Shown here one piece after another: positions 56,818-64,000 of a DNA stretch of 64,000 nt. Origin of the DNA: Suillus spraguei (Eukaryota > Basidiomycota > Agaricomycetes > Boletales > Suillaceae); NCBI GenBank assembly GCA_016800925.1, contig JABCPU010000288.1:1-64000 (forward strand), read 5' to 3'. Position numbers and translations under genes: made by a program. Position 1 is the first letter of the stretch. The number at the start of each line of letters is the position of its first letter. Under the pieces are notes generated by a model. It saw only the letters and a program-made list of their open reading frames with translations. It had not been told where the DNA came from and searched no databases.

Positions 56818-58458
56818 ACACCCATCAACGTTGATCGGTTTCAAGTTCTCCTTGCTGACCATCCAAATCAACCTTTTGTTTTGTCGGTGTGTCAAGTCTT
56901 ACGTGAAGGTTTTTGGCCATGGGCAGATGCTTCGGATGAGTCATATCCCTCTATAAACGATAACTCAATGCACACCTGTGCAAAATCAGCGGATCAAGAA
57001 AAGTTTATTGAGGAACAGCTACGAGAAGAAATACGTCTTGGACATGTATCAGAGCCTTTTGGTCCAGATTTATTCCCCGGAATGTACAGTGTGCCAATGC
57101 ATACCGTCCCTAAACCCAATTCGGATAAACTATGCCTTGTAGTGGATCACACAGCAGGAGAATACTCGCTGAACTCCATGATTGATTCAGATGCCGTTAG
57201 AGGCACCAAACTTGACGGTTTGCATTCGCTTGGTGCTTCCCTGCTGCAATTTCAACAAGAACATCCTAATGATAAATTGGTCCTTTTTAAATCAGATGTT
57301 TCTCAAGCTTTTCGGCGCTTACCTATGCACCCGCTGTGGCAAACCAAGCAAGTGCTAACGGTACAAGGTCAACATCATGTGGATCGTTGCAATAACTTTG
57401 GAGGACAAGGATCCCCTAAGGTCTGGATCTTGTTTATGTCACTGGTCACTTGGATTGCAATTCATCGCATGCTTATCGATGCTCTTAAACTTTATATGGA
57501 CGACTCTTTTTCATTTGAGCTAGCAGAGCGTATGTTGTACTATTCACCTTATCAAACTGACTACCCTGAGAAACAGACTCGTCTGTTACAACTCTGGGAC
57601 GAGCTCGGAATCCCTCATGATCGTCCCAAACAACTCTTTGGTTCAACTCTGACCATTATTGGTTTCGACGTCGACCCTAACACTATGTCTGCTACTTTGC
57701 CGAGGCACGAAAAGAATGAGTTGATCAAGCATCTACGTGACTTTGCCTGTAAAAACTATCGTTGGACGCTTCACGAATGTCAACAGCTTGCCGGATGGTG
57801 CGAATGGAGTTTCAATATTTTCCCTTTGCTCAAACCAGGACTTTCGGCTGTGTATGAGAAGATTCGCAGGAAAATTCAACCACGCGCACGCCTTCATGTC
57901 AACAATCCTATCATTTGCGAACTCACTTGGATGGCTGATCATATGGAACATTTACCTGGGCTCATGTTTTACAAATCTTTGGATTTTGATCCATCATCTG
58001 ATGACGTCGTGGTTGCTTATACCAACGCATCTGGTGTAGGAATGGGTCTCTGGTTCCCTCATGATAACTTTGCGGGTCAATCATCTTTGCCTGCGGATGC
58101 TCCTAAAAACACCATCTTTTTCTTTGAAGCATTGGCGGTTTGCTCCGCAATTCACGCAATCCCTAACATGACAGAAGTCCCACCCCGAATGCTCATATAC
58201 ACCGATAACACAAATACAGTGTCGATGTTCAACTCTCTCCGTGCACATCTTCCTTATAATTCCATCATGCTCTCGGCAATGGATGTTCTACTCGAGTATG
58301 AGGTGGACTTACGTGTAGAGCACATTAGTGGATGTGAGAATATGGTTGCAGACGCACTCTCACGATTTCAAAACGAAAGAGTTTTGGAGTTGGCACCAGA
58401 TGCCAGCTTTTTTGATTTCGAACCCCCTCGGAATGCGCTGGGGACAGCAAAAAAATGA
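56818..58458 (+). CDS. DIRS-like reverse transcriptase and RNase H
   Basis: One open frame of about 545 codons without internal stops. Upstream residues TPINVDRFQVLLADHPNQPF precede FWPWADA. RT motifs: MYSVPMHTVPKPNSDKLCLV, LVLFKSDVSQAFRRLPMHP (first catalytic Asp), FGGQGSPKVWILFMSLVTW, and ALKLYMDDSFSFE (YMDD, polymerase Asp pair). A connection domain follows, then RNase H: VVAYTNASGVGMGLWFP (the usual Asp of YTDAS reads Asn), FFEALAVCSAIHAIPN (Glu), LIYTDNTNTVSMFNSL (Asp) and HISGCENMVADALSRF (His and Asp). The Asp-to-Asn change in the first RNase H motif may weaken that activity. No ATG is found at the N-terminus, so translation may couple to gag. Confidence 0.88.
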   Translation, partial: TPINVDRFQVLLADHPNQPFVLSVCQVLREGFWPWADASDESYPSINDNSMHTCAKSADQEKFIEEQLREEIRLGHVSEPFGPDLFPGMYSVPMHTVPKPNSDKLCLVVDHTAGEYSLNSMIDSDAVRGTKLDGLHSLGASLLQFQQEHPNDKLVLFKSDVSQAFRRLPMHPLWQTKQVLTVQGQHHVDRCNNFGGQGSPKVWILFMSLVTWIAIHRMLIDALKLYMDDSFSFELAERMLYYSPYQTDYPEKQTRLLQLWDELGIPHDRPKQLFGSTLTIIGFDVDPNTMSATLPRHEKNELIKHLRDFACKNYRWTLHECQQLAGWCEWSFNIFPLLKPGLSAVYEKIRRKIQPRARLHVNNPIICELTWMADHMEHLPGLMFYKSLDFDPSSDDVVVAYTNASGVGMGLWFPHDNFAGQSSLPADAPKNTIFFFEALAVCSAIHAIPNMTEVPPRMLIYTDNTNTVSMFNSLRAHLPYNSIMLSAMDVLLEYEVDLRVEHISGCENMVADALSRFQNERVLELAPDASFFDFEPPRNALGTAKK

Positions 58459-59459
58459 TGCAAGTTTCACTATCATCCAGGCAGCCTGTACGGCAAGCCT
58501 GGACACACGAGCGTGTCTTATACGAACGTTCAGTGGCGCTTGGTTTTGCTATTGATTCCACTACTGCGTCTGTTTACGACTCACATCTCAACTCTTACAT
58601 CACTTTCTGTTGGCTGCACCACCTCCCTATTGATCCCACAGTGGATACATTATCTTTTTATGTTGTATGGTTATCACACCATATTGAACTGCGGTCAGTT
58701 GACTCTTATCTTTCGGGCATCGCCAGTCGGCTAGAGGACACATACCCCATGGTATGGGCTGCACGACGTTCACCCTTGGTTGCACGGACTCTCTGTGGTT
58801 GCAAACGCCGTATGTCAAAACCAATACAAAGGAAGTTACCTTTGTGTGTGGATGACTTGCAATGTGTGCGCTTGTTTTTTGGTTCTTCACTGCAACATGA
58901 TGATAGTCTCTTCCTTGCCCTGTTATTCACCGGTTTTGCAACACTCCAACGTCTTGGAGAATTGACCTGGCCAGATGCAATCAGCCATCAGACTTACCGG
59001 AAGGTGCCTTTACGACACACACTCACTATCACCGACACCACCATGTCATATACACTGCCTTCCCAGAAGAATGACAGTTTGGGGACTGGCACCACTATCC
59101 TCATCCTGTCACGTTCTGTTATTGATTTGGATCCTCTTCCACTCATCCATTGCTATTTGACGTTTCGTGACACTGCATTTCCAAGTCGGCCGGCACTTTG
59201 GTTGTCGAGCATGGGCGCCATACCAACTAGAAGTTGGTTCTTATGACGCTTACGTCGACACTGTGGTAACGCGATGTCAGGACATTCAATGAGGGCTGGA
59301 GGTGCAACTGCACTTGCGATTGCAGGAATGGCTCCAGACCTTATTCAGGCAGCAGGTCGGTGGTCCTCTGATAAATTCAGAAAGTATATCCGCCAGCATC
59401 CTTTTCTGCTCAACGCTTTACTACACGGCTCGGCTCGTGAATGCAACCCTGCTACATGA
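58455..59459 (+). pseudogene. Tyrosine recombinase of the DIRS-like element, one in-frame stop
   Basis: Starts at the ATG that overlaps the RT stop by four bases (ATGA). The N-terminal core-binding part contains SVYDSHLNSYITFCWLHHLP. The catalytic part contains LLFTGFATLQRLGELTWPD (first catalytic Arg), SGHSMRAGGATALAIAGMAP (the H-x-x-R pair) and GRWSSDKFRKYIRQHP (nucleophilic Tyr). A TGA at 59244-59246 interrupts S-W-F-L-stop-R-L-R; CGA to TGA at a CpG would explain it. The enzyme would insert the circular cDNA. Confidence 0.85.
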
Positions 59460-59789
59460 ATGGATTGACTCACACATGACCTCATTCTTGACTCAGCCTG
59501 GATTTCGCCTAATCGCTTGTTTCGACTGGATTTCACCTACTCGCCTGGCACCATGACCACAAAAAAAAGAAAAAACATGTTATAAAAAGAAAAAATAAAA
59601 AAATAGCCTTATAGCATTTCTATCATGCCTCCAACACTCAATTCTGGTCTTTTCTTGCCTATTGAAGTCTGTCTCCTAGTTTTATTGCTCATTCTCAAGC
59701 ACATCTTATCAAGTCTAGCATCTGTTTTGCCTTACACTGCTGTATCATGTACTTTTCACTCTCTCAGTTCGCAATAAAACTTGTCTGAG

Positions 59790-59817
59790 TCCCCCGAGTA
59801 TGAAACTGGGGGACTTT
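59790..59817. other. Small hairpin AGTCCCCC / GGGGGACT
   Basis: A perfect 8 bp stem around a 12-base loop (gagtatgaaact), eight bases before the ATG at 59825. It may be a terminus of the DIRS-like element or of the KDZ element. Confidence 0.5.
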
Positions 59818-59824
59818 TGATACA

Positions 59825-62800
59825 ATGGACCAGTTTTACAATGGTGAATCATTGATGCAGTGTTCAGACGGCAGCGATGGCGACATGGACACGGACACAG
59901 ATACAGACACGGACACAGATACAGACACGGACACAGATACAGACACGGACACAGACATGGGCAGCAACAGTAATGAGGGCCGTTACTCAGTCGAATCCCG
60001 GCTACTCTCTGCCTATGCTAGGCTGCAATTACAAAACAGGTACATATTGTATTTCTTCTACTCAGTCTTTCTGGCTAATCAAGGTTACTGCAGCTCGTCG
60101 AAACACCGTAGTGACCAACGGACATGAGAAGCATGCTACACCAATATGCACGCTTCATAGCACTTGCAGCTGCCTGCACTGACAAATGCGTATCTCACTT
60201 GGAAGCATAACAGTTCGCTCAATGTTGCTCAAACTTTGGCTCACAAGTTCCAGGTCACAGCGGTGCATGTCTTTGGTACTTTTTTTCAAACGAAAGATTT
60301 TGTTACTTACATTTTCTAGAACTAGACTATTTTCATGATATCACACAACAGCACGAAGAAGTCGCAAATGTGTCTCTATTGCATGTGGGTCTACTTGGCT
60401 GCTCTCCTACTGCACCAACTGTTGCAATTAGCCTGCAATGTCTTGAGCTCTATCATCAGCTTCGACGACAGCAATCTTCATTCAGCATCCAGGCGTTCAC
60501 AAAGGTCTTGTGCGCAATACATAATGTAAGTCATTCTTTGTGCATGGACTTACAGCATTCTAATCAATCATTAGGTCAATTACACGCAAACATTCCGTGA
60601 TCAATTTTCGATCGCATTCGACATCTATCTCACAATACTTTGTAGTGTTTGGTCTCAAGTGGACATGGCACTCGGCCACACAGATCCTGACTGGCGCCTT
60701 CGACATGGTTGTCTGCCGTGCATGTTTGAGGTCAGTGTATTATTTTTATTTTAAAAACATCATTGTCTGATCTATTTCAATAGCAACCTAATGAATGTCC
60801 ACTGTATCCTGCCAGTCTCAAAGCAATGGATGGGAACAATTCTGCGAAACGCATGGCAAATGCCAGCAGTGCCGACCTCCACATCTTTCCCAGCAGATAC
60901 ATGATTCCCCCAGATCAAGTTGACATGTTCAAGGATGATGTACAACTACGTCCTGGTGAACGCGGAGCCGATCAACTAACATTTTGCACTGACAATTGGA
61001 AAGCCGCTAACTCAACAGAGGAGAACACTGTCCGTGTTTTTGAACAGACTGGTATCTTTCTCTCTGTGTGTCGACATGGAATCATTCAAACGGTCACTGA
61101 GATGCATCGCAGTGGCAAGCTGTAAGTTATCAATACAATTCAATAATATGTTGCTAATGATTTTCAAAAGTGCGAAATATCCTCTCGCTACTATCAATAA
61201 GCTTCTCGATGTCTTTGGTGACAATCAAGCCATTGGTAGTGATATCGGTTGCAGTTTATCTAAGACAGTCGCTGCCAGCTCTATACGAGACAAAGCCTTC
61301 AATCGTAAACTTTCGCTGTTGGTGAATGCATTCCACGGACACGCTCACAACCGCAAATGCCAGCTGCAGTATCATCCCATGTACCTACGTGGCTTCGGAC
61401 TCGAAGATCTCGAAACTTGTGAACATATTTTTGCAAGCTCGAACGCTGCAGCGTGTCCCATTCGTCATGCATCGCATTTTCACTATTCTCAGTTCCTAGA
61501 CCTGCATTTCGACCAATGGGACATGGATAAATATTTGGAACTCAGTGAGCATTTATTGTCTGACTATATAGTAATTCTGATTGATCTAATTGAATTTAGG
61601 CCACTTTATTTTCAATAACTACAAACAAGCGGTTACCCTGATTGATGATTTCACCAAAGAACTCGATGCCTACCACTTATCCTTTCCTGACCAAGCCATG
61701 GATTTTGAGACTTGGGTAACCGAAGAACTCGCATATCTGGAGTCCATTGCATCGGAGCCAGCACACGACGCTCTCGTGGTTGATTACGTTGAAGCACTTG
61801 AGAAGCTCAACACGTACCAGTAAGTTTCATTTTACTTCGTTTGCATATATTTTAAAGTTCACAATCAATCCAGACAACAGTTCGACTTGTTTGGAACTGA
61901 TAAATTTTTGACGTACTTGCCATCATCATTCACACCTGACTCTGGGTTGAGTGTTGCAGCTTCTCAATCAACTAAGCAGGCACAAGCGGCTCGGCGTGCA
62001 GTGGAACACCATCTTCAAATTCAAATCAATATTGTTGAGGATCTCGAGACCCGCCTTGACATTGCTGAACGGTGGACACCTGGAAATTCAGATTATTGGG
62101 AGACACTTGAATATAGCCGACGGCAGAAATTCATTCGTGCGGTCGAAGATCTTGAGGGTCTTGTTGTCCAGCGCTTGTTTGAGTTGTCTAAAGCTAATCT
62201 CTCATCAACCGGTACTAACTTAATGTTGATTAATGCATTCTACTGACAAAATCTTTTGCAGGCTATAAACTTCGAAGACAAATATCTCGAGCCATCATCA
62301 AACGATCGGGTGCAATTCGTACTGCACTAGACAAGTACAACAAGCTCACTGTCGTGCAAAATCCACGAAGGCCAACACTACAATATAGTGAGATTCTGTC
62401 TTATGCGGCCCTTGGCGAGTTTGACATCCTCAAACATTCATGACATGATATCTTGACCAAGCCTTGGAGCAACACCACACATCGTCAGATGGGTGTCAAG
62501 TACTTCAAGATTCTCCGAGCTCGTGAGGAGATTACTCGACTCAATGTTGAAACCCGCTGCTTGCACGCTTGGATCGATGCTGAGGATTCTGACATCAAAC
62601 ACGTGGCCACTGAGCTTGAGCTAACTAACCCTCCGCTTGCGTCAGAAATTTGGAGGCTGTATCATCGGCAGCGGAGGGTCAATGATGTGCACCATGTTCG
62701 TATCAATCGCATATATTCACTTGAAGGATTTACCAGCTGTGTTCCTTCTGACGTGACTGCAACAGATGACTCATTGGACTCTGTAGATGAAGTCTCAGTA

Positions 62801-62842
62801 GAGATGATTGAAGATGAATTAGAAGGAGACGAGGCGGCATGA
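59825..62842 (+). pseudogene. KDZ-family DNA transposase (Kyakuja-Dileera-Zisupton type)
   Basis: A multi-exon gene. After an acidic opening with a DT repeat there is a degenerate N-terminal part, then VANVSLLHVGLLGCSPTAPT with VAISLQCLELYHQL. RLRHGCLPCMFE (a CxxC metal site) follows, then LYPASLKAMDGNNSAKRM with its Asp. The core is CTDNWKAANSTEENTVRVFE, QTGIFLSVCRHGIIQTVTEM, AKYPLATINKLLDVFGDNQA, IGSDIGCSLSKTV, VNAFHGHAHNRKCQLQYHP, GFGLEDLETCEHIFASSNAA and a C-terminal helical region with WRLYHRQRRVN and an acidic tail. KDZ transposases are large DDE-type enzymes common in mushroom genomes. A TGA at 62441-62443 (ILKHS-stop-HDILTKPW) fits CGA to TGA. Exon borders upstream of about 60190 are uncertain. 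Confidence 0.88.
59883..59958. repeat. Short tandem repeat (gacacagatacagacacg)
   Basis: Repeats of 18 bp made of gacaca/gatacagacacgg units. They encode alternating Asp-Thr in the frame of the transposase opening and TRTQIQ in another frame. Confidence 0.9.
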
Positions 62843-62954
62843 TTTGACTTATGTATTCAGCAGATGTCATTGTAGTTCTCTTCTGTGATTTTGCATTACA
62901 CACGAATTTGAGGATTGATTGTTAACGCATTTACCATTCCTTCAGAACAAGTCT

Positions 62955-63318
62955 TTATTGCGAGGGGACAGCATAGCAAGGCTCAGAACACGATGTAAGG
63001 ACTGAAGAAAGGGAAGTCCATGCTGCTACGTTGTTACCGTTCCCTCTGAACAGTGTAAGGACTGAAGAAAGGGAAGTCCATGCTGCCACATTGTTACCGT
63101 TCCCTCTGAACAGTGTAAGGACTGAAGAAAGGGAAGTCCATGCAGCTACGTTGTTACCATTCCCTCTGAACAGTGTAAGGACGGCTTGCCATGGACTTCC
63201 CTTTCTTCAGTCCTTACACTGTTCAGAGGGAACGGTAACAACGTAGCAGCATGGACTTCCCTTTCTTCAGTCCTTACATTGTGTTCTGATTGCTATGCTG
63301 TCCCCTTGCAATAAGGCT
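62955..63318. repeat. Tandem repeats inside a long palindrome
   Basis: Three 60 bp units (aacagtgtaaggactgaag ... gttccctctg) run from about 63000 to 63180. They are followed by one to two units in reverse (ggacttccctttcttcagtc at 63193 and 63253). Outside them, ttattgcgaggggacagcat at 62957 is mirrored by atgctgtccccttgcaataa at 63295-63314. The whole block could fold into a cruciform. It lies just after the KDZ gene and may include that element's right end. Confidence 0.85.
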
Positions 63319-63593
63319 GAAGAAAGGGAAGTCCATGCTGCTGCTACGCTGTGAAGACGAAGAAGTACCTGTGCCAGAATGCATATAATCACGAAGATCT
63401 TAAATTGATGGGTATATTATTAGTAGTTATCAATGGATCAATCTTATATTGATGTGATGTTTGTACACCACATTGCAACTGCATGCAGTGTGCCGCATGT
63501 GCATCTGCCTAATACCTGCCTTATATCTTGCTTCATCCTGCATTTTTCGTATCCTTTAAGTCTGTTACTTTCTGCAATCGCCCAACTTTGACT

Positions 63594-64000
63594 ATGCCTA
63601 CTTCAAACTCCACATTCACGACAGAATCAAGCGGCCCGGATGGTCATCTGCCTCGGACATTACACCGCCTTCACTATTTAGACCTTGCAGTTGGCGCTGA
63701 TGATGATGCACTGGTGCACTTTTTCTTTCTGTCTCTAGAAACTGTGTGCACTCACTGTTGATTCAGCACGACTTCATATGCATTCAATTCTATGCAACAT
63801 TTGATTTCAACCGGCCAGCAAAATATAGGTACAAACAAGGGCCTCAAGGACGCAGGATGTTCGCCATTAAATCTCCAGATATCATACTCAAAGCTACTGT
63901 GTCTCATCTGCCAACCTACGAGCTTGCCAATGCCATGAGTGAAATCACTACCACTCTTCTCGGCCATTCGCTCCCTCGGATTCGTGACTCCTGGTTTCCA
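63594..64000 (+). other. Possible partial coding region at the window edge
   Basis: From the ATG at 63594 (MPTSNSTFTTESSGPDGHLP) the frame runs 56 codons. After a possible intron another protein-like stretch (IKSPDIILKATVSHLPTYEL) reaches the edge. I recognise no family and cannot confirm a gene. Confidence 0.25.

Larger units (their letters stand above)
55363..59459 (+). mobile_element. DIRS-like tyrosine-recombinase retrotransposon
   Basis: Three gene regions in order: gag (55363-56637), RT plus RNase H (about 56818-58458) and tyrosine recombinase (58455-59459). An RT joined to a tyrosine recombinase instead of a DDE integrase defines DIRS-order elements. The expected terminal structures (inverted or split repeats and a circular-junction complement) were not identified, so the true ends are unknown. 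They probably lie between 55239 and 55362 and between 59560 and 59820. Confidence 0.85.

Noticed and set aside
63000..63180. CRISPR-like direct repeats
   Set aside because: The whole 60 bp unit is repeated and then inverted; there are no spacers.

Overview
This window looks like nuclear DNA of a filamentous basidiomycete, an Agaricomycete. The genes carry many 45-60 bp GT-AG introns. The transposable elements are typical of that class: a KDZ transposase, a DIRS-type tyrosine-recombinase retroelement, hAT, Tc1/mariner, Copia and long LTR elements. The gene fragments are also typical: alpha-kinase, NACHT-WD40 NLR, putative integrase-like orphan family, and a kinase with a crinkler-like N-terminus. 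The lineage is judged from family recognition only. The genus cannot be fixed; a Rhizoctonia/Ceratobasidium-like genome is one guess.

The window has three parts. (1) Positions 1-42.9 kb are a transposon-packed block with almost no intact gene. Former host genes survive as broken pieces: aldehyde dehydrogenase, an aspartic protease lacking its second catalytic Asp, a kinase-like gene, the 5'-3' exoribonuclease XRN1, a biotin-protein-ligase-like fragment, NLR pieces, a hAT transposase, a putative integrase-like gene and an alpha-kinase. Several insertions can be dated relative to one another. A 7.6 kb LTR element with a perfect TCCGT duplication sits inside an XRN1 exon. A 7.4 kb Copia element with a perfect TGAAC duplication sits inside the last alpha-kinase exon, and the reading frame resumes on its far side. 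A solo LTR at 28.2-31.9 kb holds a second solo LTR and a Tc1-like element, and that element holds a third solo LTR. (2) Positions 43.0-54.7 kb are a compact, gene-rich island: a small membrane protein, a CLIP-170-like CAP-Gly protein, mitochondrial ribosomal protein bL34m, a CLASP-like TOG protein, cytosolic ribosomal protein uS13 (RPS18) and homocitrate synthase. (3) Positions 55.2-63.3 kb hold a DIRS-like retroelement (gag, RT-RNase H, tyrosine recombinase) followed by a KDZ DNA transposon, both with premature stops, and then a palindromic repeat array.

In the island, the CLIP-like and bL34m genes are divergent across 107 bp, and the CLASP-like and uS13 genes are divergent across 360 bp. 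CLIP and CLASP proteins are known partners at microtubule plus ends, so their near-adjacency is notable. Homocitrate synthase opens the fungal alpha-aminoadipate lysine pathway; here it has one apparent missing base in an otherwise clean gene. I found no CRISPR array, rRNA gene or convincing functional tRNA, and no clearly new biological system. The main value lies in the well-resolved nested insertions and the plus-end gene cluster.
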